A DNA stretch of 64,000 nt from Nelumbo lutea (GCA_022828595.1 JAKGHH010000002.1:85094076-85158075), one strand, 5' to 3'; positions 10,521-22,666 are shown, numbered from the stretch's first letter. Numbers and translations are program-made. Notes: generated by a model from the letters alone, not told the origin.

Positions 10521-12260
10521 GTGAGGAATGAAGAAGTAAGGAGAAAGGAGATGCAAGTTGACTCCCAAACACAGTCAACAGAACTACCTGGAGAACATTC
10601 AGCCTTAGTATCCACTAAGGGGAATAGATTTTCAGACAAGAAGTCCCTCAAGTGTACCCATTGTGGTGGTGAGAAACACACAAAGGAGAAATGTTGGGTC
10701 TTGTACCCTCATCTAAAGCCAACTGCTCTGAGAAAGGACAAAAGGCAACATAAGGGCCACACAGCAAGTGGGAATCTTGCCACCAACAACAGTAGTGACA
10801 ACTCACAGAGTACTCAAACAGTGTCCTCTTCCACCGCAAGGCAGGCTGCTGACTCCTCTGGACCAAGTACTTCGGGCTTCACAGCTAGTGAGGTAGAGGT
10901 TCTCAGCCGGGCATTAGCCCGTCTGAAGAACAATTCTTTAGGTTCCACCTCTCTTGCCAAATCAGGTATAGCCTCTGCATTTAGTGCAACTAGTTCCATT
11001 AATTCTACCTCTTGGGTGATTGATTCCGGAGCCACTGACCATATGACACATATGTCCTTATTCTCTACATATCATTTGTTGTCTGGCCAAGATAAGATGA
11101 GAGTAGCTGATGGGTCCATCTCCACCATCTTTGGAAAGTGGGTGGTTGACCTAAGCAAGGATCTCTCTCTTAAATCAGTCCTTCATGTTCCTAGTCTTAC
11201 CTCAAATCTGTTGTTTGTTTCAAAGCTTACAAAAAATTTGAACTGCAGTATAACTTTCTTTCCTTCTCATTGTGTCTTCCAGGGCAGATTGATGAGGAGA
11301 ACGATTGGGAGTGGTCATGAGAATGGGGGCCTCTACTATTTTGATGAGGATGTCAGCTCAACCTTGCAAGCTTCTACTACTAGTCCAGAAAGTGTGGAGT
11401 CAATAGCTAGGCTACACTTGTGGCATGCTAGGCTAGGTCATTTGTCATTTTCTTCTTTAGCAATGTTGTTTCCTAAACTATGTAAGGGCATTCCGAGTCA
11501 GAGTTCAATTTGTGATGTGTGTCAAATGTCAAAACAATGTAGATCAATGTATCCAATTTCTAGTAATGAAATTCAAACCCCTTTTGATTTGGTTCATTCT
11601 GATGTTTGGGGTCCTTCACCCATTGTTTCCATTGATGGCTTCTGTTACTTTATCAGTTTTATTGACCATTATTCTCAATGCACTTGGATTTATCTGTTGA
11701 AAGGACGTGATGAAGTTCCCCGGATAACTATGATGTTTTGCAAGATGGTTGAAACACAATTTGATAAAAAGATCAAGCAATTCTGTTCAAACAATGCAGC
11801 TGAATACTTTGAAAGATCCCTGAACTCATTCATGGAAGATGCAGGCATGTTACATCAATCATCATGTGCTTACACCCCTCAGCAAAATGGGGTTGTTGAG
11901 TGCAAGAACAGGCACCTATTGGAGACAGCTCGAGCCCTTCTTTTCGAACACAATGTGCCCAAGCAATATTGGTCTAAAGCTGTTCTCAATGCATCATACT
12001 TGATAAATTGGATGCCATCTAAGGTACTGGATATGAAGACCCCTTTCTTTGTTTTGTGTCCCACTCTTCCAGAATTTCCTCTTCCCCCATGGGTTTTTGG
12101 TTGTACATGCTTCATACATGTGAAGGATCCAAAGAAAACCAAGCTGGATCCTAAGGCTACAAAGGGAATATTTTTGGGGTACTCTCCTACGCAAAAGGGG
12201 TATAAGTGTTATGATCTTGTCTCCAAGAAAAAATGTCACCAGAGATGTAGTCTTTTTTGA
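10521..12260 (+). pseudogene. Element B gag C terminus, protease and integrase
   Basis: An open frame of 579 residues. The zinc knuckle is at residues 45-58 (CTHCGGEKHTKEKC). The protease active site DSGA is at residue 168 in WVIDSGATDHM. The HHCC region is HARLGH with CDVCQMSK. The integrase core keeps HSDVWGP and the glutamate of NGVVECKNRHLLE, but the middle motif, usually RSDN, reads CSNN, so the second catalytic aspartate is asparagine. The frame is lost near 12230 in a run of A residues: after KKGYKCYDLVSKK-type sequence the next frame (12211-12531) continues with NVTRDVVFFESQPYF, which is the normal continuation. Confidence 0.88.
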
Positions 12261-12531
12261 GTCTCAACCCTATTTCCAGTCTTCTCAGAATCCTCTTCAG
12301 GGGGAGAGTAGTGGGTTGGAAGAGGATTCTCATTCTCCCTTCTTTTTTGTTCCCAATTCATCGCCTTCCACTACTACTAGCTGTAACATTCTGGGTCAAC
12401 CTAGTGAGACTCCCACTGTGCCAATTACTTCTCCAGATTCAGCCGATGCTTCTGAAGGGTCCAGTAAACAAGAGAAAGAGATACTTGCATACAGTAGAAG
12501 GGCCCTCAACCTCATGATTGCAACCAGTTGA
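12211..12531 (+). pseudogene. Element B integrase to RT linker
   Basis: The continuation of pol in the next frame after the shift near 12230: NVTRDVVFFESQPYFQSSQ, then a serine-, threonine- and proline-rich linker. It closes at 12531, and the downstream RT frame takes over within about 10 bases, marking a second frameshift near 12525. Confidence 0.75.
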
Positions 12532-14243
12532 ACTCAGATCAATCTGTCTCTGCAATCCAAGGTAATTCTGACTCACTCAATTCAGATTTGGATCTTCCTA
12601 TTGCTCTCCGTAAGCCTGTTCGTTCTTGTACCACTCGGCATTCCATAGCTGATTATGTTTCTTACTCACACTTATCCCCTGCCTATCATTCCTTTATGTC
12701 TGCTCTTTCCTCTGTATGTGTCCCTTCCAGGTATTCAGAGGCGGCATCTGATCCAAGGTGGAAAGAAGCCATGAATGAGGAGATGAAAGCCCTAATGAAA
12801 GCAAGAATGTGGGAATTGGTGGACCTGCTAGAGGAGAAAGGCACTGTTGGGTGCAAGTGGGTATTCACAGTAAAACACGGGGAAGATGGGTCTATTGAGA
12901 GGTACAAGGCCAGACTTGTGGCAAAGGGATTTACACAAAAGGAAGGAATTGACTACAAGGAAACCTTTGTCCCAGTAGCAAAGCTCAACACAATCAGGGA
13001 TCTACTGTCACTTGTAACAAAATTCTCTTGGGAACTTCATCAGCTGGATGTGAAGAATGCCTTCCTAAATGGTGATCTTCATGAAGAGATATTCATGGAA
13101 TCCCCACCTGGATATGATGTTGGAAAGAAGGTATGTAAACTAAGGAAAGCATTATATGGTTTGAAGCAATCTCCCCGGGCATGGTTTGAGAGACTTTGTT
13201 TGGCCATGAAGAAAGTAGAGTACACTCAGAACAGTGCAGATCATACATTGTTTACAAGGAGACAAGATGGCAAACTTACAGCACTCATTGTGTATGTGGA
13301 TGATATGGTGATTACTGAAAATGATGTGAAAGAGATGAAGAGGCTGAAGGAGTTCTTAGCTTCAGAATTTGAGATCAAAGACCTGGGAAATCTGAGATAC
13401 TTTCTTGGGATTGAAGTTGCTAGATCAAGAGAAGGAATCTACATATGTCAAAGAAAGTATGTGCTAGATCTCCTAGAGGAAACAAGCATGATGGGGTGCA
13501 GGCGAGCAGACACTCCAATAGAACCAAGCCATGGATTACAAGAATCAATGGGTGAGGAATACTGTGATAAGGAAAGGTACCAAAAATTGGTAGGAAAACT
13601 GATATACTTAACCCTTACTCGACCAGACATTGCCTATGCAGTGCATGTTGTCAGTCAATTCATGCACTCACCAAAGACCCCTCATATGAGAGCAGTGGAA
13701 AGAATTCTTAGATACTTGAAGACTTGCCCAAGGAAAGGAATTCTATTCAGGAAAAACAGCAAACTTGAAATTGAAGTCTACACTGATGCTGATTGGGCTG
13801 GGTCTGTTGGAGACAGAAAATCAACCTCAGGTTACTGTACATTCTTGGGAGGAAACCTAGTCACATGGCGCATTAAGAAGCAGAATATTGTTGCTAGATC
13901 AAGTGTAGAAGCAGAATACCGAGCTATGGCACACAGGGTTGCTGAACTCTTATGGCTCCAAACTCTCCTTAATGAGCTTGGTATCAAAACTGAGGGTCCT
14001 CTCAAGCTGTATTGTGATAATAAAGTTGCTATCAACATTGCCAACAATCCCGTGCAGCATGACGGGACAAAACATATTGAAATTGATCGACACTTTGTTA
14101 AAGAGAGAATTATTTCAGGAGAACTCTGTGTGCCTTATACTCCATCAGAGATGCAGATTGCAGATGTATTAACTAAAGGGCTGGCAACAACAGAGTTCAG
14201 GGACATACTTGGCAAGCTAAACATGATTGATGTCCATGCTTAG
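12528..14243 (+). pseudogene. Element B reverse transcriptase and RNase H
   Basis: An open frame of 571 residues covering the whole RT and RNase H region: [77 protein letters not shown], the intact catalytic YVDD in IVYVDDMVITEND, FLGIEVARSREG, TRPDIAYAVHVVSQFMH, then RNase H with [51 protein letters not shown] and ADVLTKGL. The C terminus MIDVHA ends one base before the polypurine tract. This block looks intact, but the frame upstream is broken, so no complete polyprotein results. Confidence 0.93.
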
Positions 14244-14255
14244 CTTGAGGGGGAG
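14244..14255 (+). other. Polypurine tract of element B
   Basis: cttgagggggag directly before the 3' LTR. Confidence 0.88.
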
Positions 14256-14546
14256 TGTTAGAATGTTAGAGTGATGTTCGGCTGATAAGAGTTCTTATTA
14301 GCCCATTCTTATGTTTAACTTATCTTGTAACTGGGCCTATGTTAATGGGCCTAATCCTGTTTAATGATTTAAGTCATCTGGGTGTCCCATCACTAATCAG
14401 GGGCATCCCAGTAATTTCTTGTACCTTGTACTACATTCATCTATAAATAAAAGACTGGTCGACTGGCTAGTATAGTTCGACATTCTCTTCAGTTCTGTGG
14501 TTCTCCTCTTTTCTTTGCTACTTCGAGTATAGCTCCTCATATTACA
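14256..14546 (+). repeat. 3' LTR of element B
   Basis: TGTTAGAATGTTAGAG to CTCATATTACA, 291 bases, with tataaataaa at about 14442. The target duplication agaac follows at 14547-14551. Confidence 0.95.
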
Positions 14547-14551
14547 AGAAC

Positions 14552-15767
14552 CATTAGCAAGTGTGACTGTTTGAGATGTGGAGCGAGAAAGGGAAGAAAA
14601 TACATCAAGAGTCCCAGACATATGGTCCGAGGCTCCAGAGTTAATGATCCAGGGTGAGGCTTTGGAAGCTAAGCAAGCCATACCTGAATGGGCAAGTATA
14701 GCGGTGTTCTGCTGAGATGTTTGAAGGAACTGCTCATATACTGCACATGGTACACTCTTCATTTCCTGCCCAGAAGCACAAGCAGATGTGGAGGGGGTTG
14801 GGTCAGTTTGTTAGCTTTCAGTAATTGTGCTACTACTCTTAGACATAGCATGGTGAGCCCAAGTGTTGGGTGGACCACGCAAATCATAGCAGAAATTAAC
14901 TATGTGCCCCTCTAAGCCACAATGTGTACACTTTCTCTGAGCATTACTACTTCCTTTTCAACGGCCTCCCCCTGACTCTCGGCCTCCAGTCCGGCCACTA
15001 GCCCGATTAAACATGTGTCCACCACGGTTTCTTGGAGGTCCACTGCTACCACCACCACTTCTACTTCCACGACCACTCCCTTTAGTCACTACCAAACCAG
15101 ATCTATCAGAGAAGAAAGAATGTTCTACCGGCTCAATGGATATCCTCTTAAGACGGGCAAAAACTTCTTCAAGTGAGGGGAGAGCGGATCCCCCCAATAT
15201 CTGTGCTCTGACTGGCTCATACTAAGCCTTCAAGCCCACAAGAAACCTAGTCACATCAAGTTGTTCACGTTGCTGTTGTTGGATCTGGACATCTGATGTT
15301 AGAGGGTGATACACATTGAGCTCATTGCGGATGTTCCCCAAACTTGCATAGTACTCTTTTAAGCTCTGACTCCCTTGCTTCAAATTGAAGTACTCTTGGT
15401 ACAACTGATATACCCTAGTTGTGTTGTCTTGTCCAGAGTTCAACTTCTTAGCATGATCCCAGATTTCTTTGGTTGTATCTAGGAACATGAAGTTAACACT
15501 AATCTTTGGTTCCATGCTGTTCCAAAGCCACGTCATTATCTGTGCATCTTCTTGTTCCCAGTCACTGACCTCAGGGGAATCAGAGGGAGGTTTCTCCTCT
15601 CTCACATGTTTCACTTTCCTCTTGGCCTTCAAGAACACCACCACGGATTTTGCCCATGGTACATAATTCTCAACATTCAACTTGATAGATGTCATTTGAA
15701 CACTTAGATAATCTGGAGAAGGCATGATGCCTGTTTTGTTGTCATTCCCATATGCAAATGAAGCCAT
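14552..15767 (-). pseudogene. Element A gag and start of protease
   Basis: The 5' coding part of element A. The gag start is probably MASFAYGNDNKTG at 15767, since the longer open frame to 15815 adds a non-conserved N terminus. It shows the copia gag features KLNVENYVPWAKSVVVFLK, QIMTWLWNSMEPKIS and LNSGQDNTTRVYQLYQEYFNLKQG. A stop and a frame change separate a second piece (14958-15197, rich in glycine, serine and arginine) and a zinc knuckle at about 14890-14940 (CTHCGLEGHIVNFC). The protease starts in 14552-14762, but its active site reads INSGASDHM, with asparagine for the catalytic aspartate. It stops at the insertion point of B after LANGS and resumes at 8909. Confidence 0.85.
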
Positions 15768-16492
15768 CTTAATTATTTCACCTTCAAATATACACCACAA
15801 CCTCATACACTTCACAAGACTTATCTCACTTATGATACCACCAACTCCAACTTCTTCAACTGCACATTACACACTACACACTAAGGCTGAAATCATTCAG
15901 TCAACACATCAAACATCTTGACTGCACACTGCAGGACCATTTACCATCAACACGCCAAGGCTGAAATCACTCAGTCATTTCATCGAACACTTGTTCTTCA
16001 TACTGCAGAACTGATTACACGCAAGGTCTAGGAGTTCACTTTTAAGCATTTAGAATCATAGATATGTCAGCCACCACGACACAACCACCACCATGCCACT
16101 GCTGTCGTGGACTTCAGCAGTCTACGACTCTTCTTTCAGCACACATATGAGCAAGAAAAAAAAAGAACATGACTGATATGCATATCAGTCTCACCAAGTT
16201 CCACAACAACTAGCATTCACAGTCCATTATTTGAGCACACGACAGCAGTGTTCATACCTGCCTATGTTCAGCCCTCTTCGTACACTGAATAGAGGGTCTA
16301 GTGTACCACTTCAACGACCACCACAGCACCAGACAGAGGCATTCTCACCTCCAGGCCCTCAAAACGACAACTCCTTTTTCAGCCCTTTATCAAATCTCCA
16401 ATCAGGTCAGCTGAAGGATGAAAACTACTGTGAAGCTGGCGGCGAACCCAGGAAGAGGACAGCAGCAAGAAGAGAGAACACGAGACCTTATC
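15768..16492 (-). other. 5' leader of element A
   Basis: Between gag and the primer-binding site. Rich in cac/acc words; no coding frame with copia similarity seen on either strand. Confidence 0.65.
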
Positions 16493-16504
16493 GCTCTGAT
16501 ACCA
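16493..16504 (-). other. Primer-binding site of element A
   Basis: gctctgatacca, the complement of tggtatcagagc, adjoins the LTR. Confidence 0.92.
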
Positions 16505-16795
16505 TGTGAGTAAACCCTAGTAGATTCTATGTCAAAGTAGAGAATAAGAAAGTAGAAAGAAAAGAGAAAGAAGAAGGAGAGAAGAAGAGTATTTGGCCAG
16601 ACTAGAAGAATGTCAAATCACCCTCTCCTAGCCGACCCACTTGAATTTATTCAAAAAACTTAGAGTTACAAGAAAGACTATTTTGTCCCTCATAGAAGAT
16701 GGGACACATAACTTAAACTCAGATACAATAGACCTTTCTCTTTCAAGTAGATAAACCAGTTAGACCAAAATACTTCTAACTCGAGCATTCTAACA
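16505..16795 (-). repeat. 5' LTR of element A
   Basis: 291 bases. On the minus strand it runs from TGTTAGAATGCTCGAG to GGTTTACTCACA. The head matches the LTR fragment at 1-16. Confidence 0.9.
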
Positions 16796-18481
16796 CTAAT
16801 TTTGTGTGTCTATACCATATACCAATTTTCTTCTTCCACCTTTTCTTTTCTTCTTTTCCTATAACAGAAATAGGGGTTCGGCCCTTATATTTTATAAAAT
16901 TTCTTTTCTTTCTTCTTTTTTCTCATGAATATGTTGGAATATGTTGATTTCCTATACTTTAACATGAAGTTTATACTTTTCTCATGAAAATTATGGATAA
17001 TTATTAAGGAAATATGATTATAGAACCTAGGAAACTACCCTAGGATAGACATTTTTACTTGAAAAAAATCCATCGCCTAGGCACCCGCCTAGTAGACTAG
17101 GCGAAAGGCACCCCCTTGTCGCTTAGCCTCGCCTTGGCGCCTTGAAAACTATGCTTACAGGCTAGCTGACTCCTTTAGAGAGTATTTTTGCCTGAGCAAA
17201 TATTGAATGCCCAATTTAAACTAAATGTGGACCCACATTTTTATACCAAAATACACATATACAGAAAGCAATTATACCATGTGTATCATTTTAACTGAAA
17301 TGAGTCCCACATACACCCCCATTACCAACATAATTAATAATAATTTAAAAGAAAATAAAATCAATTAAAAACTGCACTTTTACCAGTTGACAAGGAAAGT
17401 CAAGCCAAGCAAATTAAGTTATCTATTCAACAAAAGCATAAATACAAGGTCCATTCACTTACATAATAATAGGTTTACCAATTAGAAAATTCATCACTCA
17501 TCTTCAAAACAAAAGCACAAATCTGCATACAATTTAAGCTAAAATATTAGGGTGGAAAAATGGTAACTAATAAGGCATCCTTTCTCAAGGCAGTGTGAAG
17601 TTCCTCTCAGTATTTGCTTTTTAATGATCAAATTGCCAATGAAAAGGTTTCTTCATCCTGGATATTCTTTTTCATTTGTGGCATCTAATTTGTAAATCAT
17701 TCATACCATTTCCTTATTGCCACAGTCCATAAAAACAAATATAAGATTATCATGGTAGTAAGTTGTCCCAACAGGTATTTTCTGCTTTGACAATCTTCTA
17801 GTTTTACAGAAACAATAAATTGGAATAGTGGCTTATATGCTCAAAACCTTGAACTTTCCTATTCAAGTACCAATCAAGATTCACAACTTAAAACAAATAC
17901 AAAAGGGAAAGAAACATTGGAAAGTTCATAAAGGATTTGATGCAAAAAAAGATAATTAATCACAAATCTAGCCCGAAAAGAAAGTTGTAATCACTTCTTT
18001 AAACCTAACAGTAACTTGATAAGAGAAGCCTTCCTTGGATGGATGCCTACTTTATCTGACATTTCAAGAAACATCAGTTCCTTATCAACTCAGTATACCT
18101 GTTGATCACTTTTTCCTCAGTATGATCCATCCCTATCTACATTAACTTTTTTACATTTGTTTGTCGATAACAGCTAAAAATCATGGTTACAATACAATTC
18201 AAGCATCAAGTATACAATATTCTCATTAATAAAGTTCACCAACTTAAAATGGCCATTACCCAATGCTGGTCCAGTTATCCAGGGTCTTGGGAGGGATGGA
18301 GTGAATAGAAAACTCTAGTATTGTTGGTACAAAGTGGTCTATCTCAGGCTAAACCAGTTTTCTCATGCTTGTCATCCAAGGTTTTACCATTGCATCAAGC
18401 AATGGCCCCTAAAGTTCAGAAACCAACAATCACAAAAGTTCAAATACTTTGCCAGAACTTTACAATAAGATTGCCCCTTGA
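16796..18481. other. AT-rich sequence without recognised genes
   Basis: No convincing coding frame. One GC-rich island at about 17070-17150 (see separate entry) stands out from the AT-rich background. The first five bases (ctaat) would be the right target duplication of element A, whose partner is outside the window. Confidence 0.5.
17069..17152. repeat. GC-rich gcctag/ggcg repeat island
   Basis: About 85 bases of short palindromic words (cgcctaggc, gactaggcga, cgccttggcgcc) in sequence that is otherwise AT-rich. Words of this type occur in dispersed plant repeats. No terminal inverted repeat or target duplication was found, so the class is open. Confidence 0.35.
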
Positions 18482-18691
18482 ATGTCCTTTCTGAAATCTA
18501 TTGTTGTCATATCAGAAGCTCACAGTAACACAACTATGTATGGAACAATTACTAGCATAAAAGCTAGTATTTCCTATCTAGATTCAGAGCTGAGGATGAG
18601 TTACAAATGGACACTGCACTCAGCTAATTGTATTGCTGACAGACTGGAAAAAACAAGGAGTGAACAGAAACAAGATAATGTTGGGGTGTGA
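18482..18691 (+). pseudogene. Possible LINE RNase H tail
   Basis: A 69-residue frame with SYLDSELRMSYKWTLHSANC followed by IADRLEKTRSEQ. The spacing W...AN.(2)AD.L.K resembles the C-terminal end of the RNase H-like domain found in plant LINE and RVT_3 proteins. It is followed within 120 bases by AT-rich sequence with aataaaa at about 18803. The upstream part of the domain is not readable. It could also be chance; there is no target duplication or poly-A tail to confirm a LINE. Confidence 0.3.
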
Positions 18692-19228
18692 TATCTGAGG
18701 GAGGAACTTGTAATAGGAAAAAGAAGTGGAAACTAACTGAGGTTAGCTACATAAATTGGGGTACTTGGCAAACTAATTGTATTTCATTATTTTTAGACAT
18801 TAATAAAATTTTGAAGTTTGCAACTTCCTAAAAAAGCAATCCTTCTCTTCGTAGAACCTTTTCCAACAGTACCAACAGGTCACTTACAACCCTCAACTCA
18901 TATTGTGGAGTGAAACATCTCAAAAGCAAATCTACATTATTTGTCAGATCTGCAGGATATGCAAAATTTAAGTCTTAAAAGATATCTGATTATAATGGTG
19001 GAGTAATGTTTTGGTCCTTTAATTGATTCTAAAATAGAAGTGAAAGCTATGGCAAATCAGAGTTCATCATTTTAGATTCTTAGAGTTTGTGGTTTGCAAT
19101 CATCCTAGAGGCATTACATGTCTATTAAGTACAGAAATCATAGGTCTACCAAATCTTAGAAATATTCAGCTCACTAACATGTTTGGTTGGGCATATAGAA
19201 AACTAACATTCATGTTCAGGAAAGTAAT
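18692..19228. other. Unassigned sequence left of element D
   Basis: No gene or repeat recognised. It ends with gtaat (19224-19228), the likely left target duplication of element D. Confidence 0.45.
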
Positions 19229-19565
19229 AGTTGAAAAACAGCCCTTCGAAGTATGGAACTGTGTAAGATTAGATGAAAATCAGAAAAGGGAAACAGATTA
19301 GAAGGTTGGTGGAGATGAAGAGAGAGAGTTGGCGGCAAGGAGAGTTAGAGGATGAGAGGTTCGAACTAAACTCTCCTTCTAACACTCTAATACTATTTTA
19401 TTAAGTTAATCCTTGAGTAATTACAAGAGAGGCCCTTGGTTGGGCAAGAAATTACAAAAACACAGTATAGAAGAGGATGGGCCCAGAATAAGGCCCATTA
19501 CAGACAAGAATATAAATATAACATAGAATAACGGCCTATGGGCCATTCGGCCCATCTTCTCTACA
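19229..19565 (-). repeat. 3' LTR of element D
   Basis: On the minus strand it runs from TGTAGAGAAGATGGGCC to TTTTTCAACT. It has the same non-canonical TG...CT ends as element C. Confidence 0.92.
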
Positions 19566-19577
19566 CTCCCCCTCAAG
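19566..19577 (-). other. Polypurine tract of element D
   Basis: ctccccctcaag, the complement of the tract cttgagggggag. Confidence 0.87.
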
Positions 19578-20105
19578 CTGAGCATAGATGTTAATCATGC
19601 CCACCTTGCCAGTGTCATGCTGAAGCCTTGCCTTGGGAATGCCCTTGGTGAGAAAATCTACCAATTGTCCTTCAGAAGTGATGAAGGGAAGACACACTTC
19701 ACCCGAAGAGACTCTTTCTCGAATAAAGTGTCTATCAACCTCAATATGCTTAGTTCTATCATGTTGTACTGGGTTGTGGGCAATGTTGATGGCGGCTTGA
19801 TTATCACAGTACAACATCATTGGCTTGTCATGATCAATCCCAAGTTCCTCCATCAATGACCTTAGCCACAACAGTTCAGAGACTCCATGTGCCATGGTCC
19901 TGTATTCTGCTTCTACTGAGAATCGGGCCACAACTGATCGTTTCTTGCTCTTCCAAGAGACAACATTACCAGCCACCAAACTGCAATACCCTGAAGTAGA
20001 TCTTCTGTCATCAATATTTCCAGTCCAGTCAGCATCAGTATAAGCTTCAAGTTTCAGATGACCATGCTTGATAAACAGAATTCCTTTTCCTGGAGAGCCT
20101 TTCAA
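19578..20105 (-). pseudogene. Element D RNase H
   Basis: Copia RNase H in one open frame: [79 protein letters not shown] and FLTKGIPKARL. The frame runs through the polypurine tract into the LTR (to 19536). The upstream end is cut by a stop near 20105, so RNase H is separated from RT by a short break. The reading of C at the same place shows which residues became stops in C. Confidence 0.85.
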
Positions 20106-20120
20106 ATAACATAGAATTCG

Positions 20121-21143
20121 TTATGCGGCTGCCATATGAATATCTCGGGGAGCATGCATGAAATGGCTAATACAACTGACAACATATGCAATATCTGGCC
20201 GAGTCATGCACTGGTACAAGAGTTTCCCAAGAAGTCTCTGAAAGACCCCTTTGTCTTCCAACAATGTTCCATCTGAAGTAGAAAGTTTGTTACTCATATC
20301 AATAGGAGTTGCAGCTGGTCTAGCACCCATCTTCCCAGTTTCAGAAAGCAAGTCAAGGACATACTTCCTTTGGGAGATAAGAATCCCATCCTTGGATCTA
20401 GCAACTTCTATGCCAAGGAAGTATTTCAACTCTCCCAAGTCCTTAATCTCAAATTTTGTACGAAGGAAAGACTTAAGAGAACGAATTCCTGAGGTATCAT
20501 TACTAATCACAACAATATCATCAACGCACACAATGAGATATACTGCCAAAGATCCACTTCTCTTCACAAAAAGGGTATGATCAGACTATTTCTGAGCATA
20601 GCCAAATTTAACAAGTGCTGCTCTAAATTTCTCAAACCATGCTCTAGAAGACTGTTTGAGTCCATAAAGGGAGAGACATATAAACCTCCTCATGTAAGTC
20701 ACCATTCAGAAATGCATTCTTTACATTCAACTGATAAAGGGGTCAATCAAAGTGAGCTGCCAGAGATAAGAAACCCTCACAGATGTCATTTTAGCAACAG
20801 GTGCAAAGGTCTCCAGATAATCTATCTCATACGTCTGTGTGTAGCCTTTTGCAACTAGTCTGGCCTTGTACCTCTCAATAGTCTCATCAGCCTGATATTT
20901 AATGGTAAAGACCCACTTGCAACCAACCGGATCCTTCCCTTCAGGCAAATCCACCACTTCCCAAGTATCATTCTTGTGTAGGGCATTCATTTCAGATTTC
21001 ATGGCATCTCTCCATTCTGGAATCTCAAGAGCTTCTAACACAGACCTGGGAATAGGATTAGAAGCAATTGAAGAGAGATAGCAAAGTATGAAGGAGAAAG
21101 CAGACCATAAGAAAGGTGTTAGGAAATGTAGTGTGCAGTGCAC
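20121..21143 (-). pseudogene. Element D reverse transcriptase (broken)
   Basis: RT in at least three frames. 20727-21143 carries [31 protein letters not shown] and [20 protein letters not shown]. After a frameshift near 20740, the DVKNAFL region and a YGLKQSSRAW-like motif lie at 20600-20730. 20121-20567 has the catalytic motif as CVDD instead of YVDD in LIVCVDDIVVISND, then FLGIEVARS and TRPDIAYVVS. The tyrosine to cysteine change in the catalytic box, together with the shifts, makes it inactive. Confidence 0.85.
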
Positions 21144-22249
21144 TTCCGTTTTCCTTTCCTAACAGCAATGGGAACATCAAGATCTGGGAAAGATGGTTCC
21201 AAAGGGGTTGAAACAGCACTTGTTGTTTCATCTGTGAGTGGAAGTGCATGAGACTCACTTGTTGTAAGAGAAACAACCTGCTCATTCCTAGATCTTTGCC
21301 TTTAATACATGGGATTGTGGGTAGGATGAAGAGGTAAAGAGATAGGAACACAAGGACAAGGAGAATGGAGTGACTAATCCTCCCTTGATTCATTTGGAGA
21401 GGACACAGTCTCATCAAGAGACTCAACTGGGACAGGGAGAGGAAGAGCAAACACTTGTGATAAACTCTCCCCCTGTGGACAATGTCCTTCCTGAGAGGAA
21501 CCATAAAAAGGAGAAAGTTCATCAAAGGTAACACCCATTGAGACATATCGAGTGCCAGTCTTTGGATCAAAATAACAGTAACCCTTATGTGTAGGGGAAT
21601 AACCAAGGAAGATACACTTGTGATCTTTTGGTTCAAACTTATGTCTCTGGGCACTTATAATGTGTACATAACAGGTGCAGCCAAACACACAAAGAGGAAT
21701 AGGGAAGAGGTCCTTGATTGGATGAAGAAGACTGAATGGGGACTTAAAACCCTAAAACCCTGGATGGCATACAATTTATGAGGTAGGTAGCAGTGAGAAC
21801 AGCATCACCCCAAAATCTTGTAAGAATATGTAAGGCAAACAAAAGGCTCCTTGCAACTTCAACAATATACCTATTTTTCCTTTCAGCAACTCCATTCTGT
21901 TCAGGGGTTCTAACACAGGAACTTTGATGAATAACCCCCATGTCAGAGAGATACGAGGATAAGTTCTTCTCAAAATATTCTTTTGCATTGTTAGAGCTAA
22001 AAATCTTAATCCTGGTATCAAACTGGATTAAAACAAATTCATGAAATTGCCTCACAAGCCTTGGAACTTCATCACGAGATTTCATTAAGAATATCCAAGT
22101 GAATCAAGAAAAATCATCAATAAACAGGATGAAGTATCTGTAGCCCCCCATGGAGGATAAGCCGTAAGGCCCCCACACATCAAAGTGCACAATATTAAAA
22201 GGAAAAGAAGATCTTTTATTGCTCAAAGGGTAATTGTTTCTACAATGCT
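21144..22249 (-). pseudogene. Element D integrase and linker (broken)
   Basis: 21744-22085 covers the middle of the integrase: SRDEVPRLVRQFHEFVL, FSSNNAKEYFEKNLSSYL (the second catalytic aspartate is N, as the family has RSDN) and NGVAERKNRYIVEVARSLLF. After a frameshift near 21740, 21374-21688 continues with FGCTCYVHII, GYSPTHKGYCYFDPKTGTRY and the linker QEGHCPQGESLSQVFALP. A stop near 22090 (FLINS-type region) cuts the start of the core. The first catalytic motif lies near 22180 in a GPYGLSSMG-like stretch. Confidence 0.82.
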
Positions 22250-22661
22250 TTGATAACTAACACGATTCACAATTAAGACTGGACACACTGATTCCCTTGA
22301 ACAATTCAGGGAATAGATGACTTAAAGCAAAAAAAGGCAAATGACCCAAACGACAATGACTTAACATAATTCGACTGGCAGACATTGAAGAGGTAGAACC
22401 AAACGCGGCATTCCTAGGTTGATCAAAGCATTGTCCAGGAGTGTCGAGCAAGTATATTCCATTTGCTTCATGGCCACTCCCAATCACCTTCCAAGACTCC
22501 AGATCCTGAAAAACACAGTGGGAAGGAAAGAATGTTACACAACAATTTAATGACTTGGTTAAACTACTTATAGATAACAAATTTGTATTTAATCTAGGTA
22601 CATGAAGGGTGGAAGATAGGAGTAAGGAGTCTGTAGCCTTGACAGTTCCCTTGCTAGAAAT
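22250..22661 (-). pseudogene. Element D protease C terminus and pre-integrase
   Basis: 22257-22580 gives SSLTKSLNCCVTFFPSHCVF, then GSGHEANGIYLLDTPGQC, the zinc region HCRLGHLPFFALSHLF, and stops after NCESC. It is the near twin of residues 440-541 of the gag-protease frame of element C. The upstream end meets the insertion point of element E at 22662-22666. Confidence 0.85.
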
Positions 22662-22666
22662 TAAAG

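Larger units (their letters stand above)
8915..14546 (+). mobile_element. Copia LTR retrotransposon B, nested in A
   Basis: A full-length plus-strand element of 5632 bases. Its two 291-base LTRs have canonical TG...CA ends, with primer-binding site, polypurine tract and agaac target duplications on both sides. I count about 11 substitutions between the LTRs (roughly 4 percent). Gag-pol needs only one stop (10365) and two frameshifts (about 12230 and 12525) to explain its breaks, so this is the best preserved pol in the window. It is inserted in the protease region of element A. Confidence 0.96.
1..16795 (-). mobile_element. Copia LTR retrotransposon A, disrupted by B and C
   Basis: A minus-strand Ty1/copia element. 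Its 5' LTR is at 16505-16795 and only the first 16 bases of its 3' LTR are in the window (1-16). Both LTR heads read TGTTAGAATGCTCGAG on the minus strand. The internal sequence is in three pieces: 14552-16504 (leader, gag, start of protease), 8402-8909 (end of protease, pre-integrase) and 17-2517 (integrase, RT, RNase H). The gaps are element B (8915-14546, duplication agaac) and element C (2518-8396, duplication gtcat). Protein homology continues across both gaps in the order usual for copia. Internal stops and frameshifts make it non-autonomous. The right flank begins ctaat; the left target duplication is outside the window. Confidence 0.93.

Noticed and set aside
20251..20580. Plus-strand frame of 109 codons across RT of element D
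   Set aside because: It mirrors the RT coding sequence of D; relatives of D show the same shadow in the opposite frame (for example 7063-7341).
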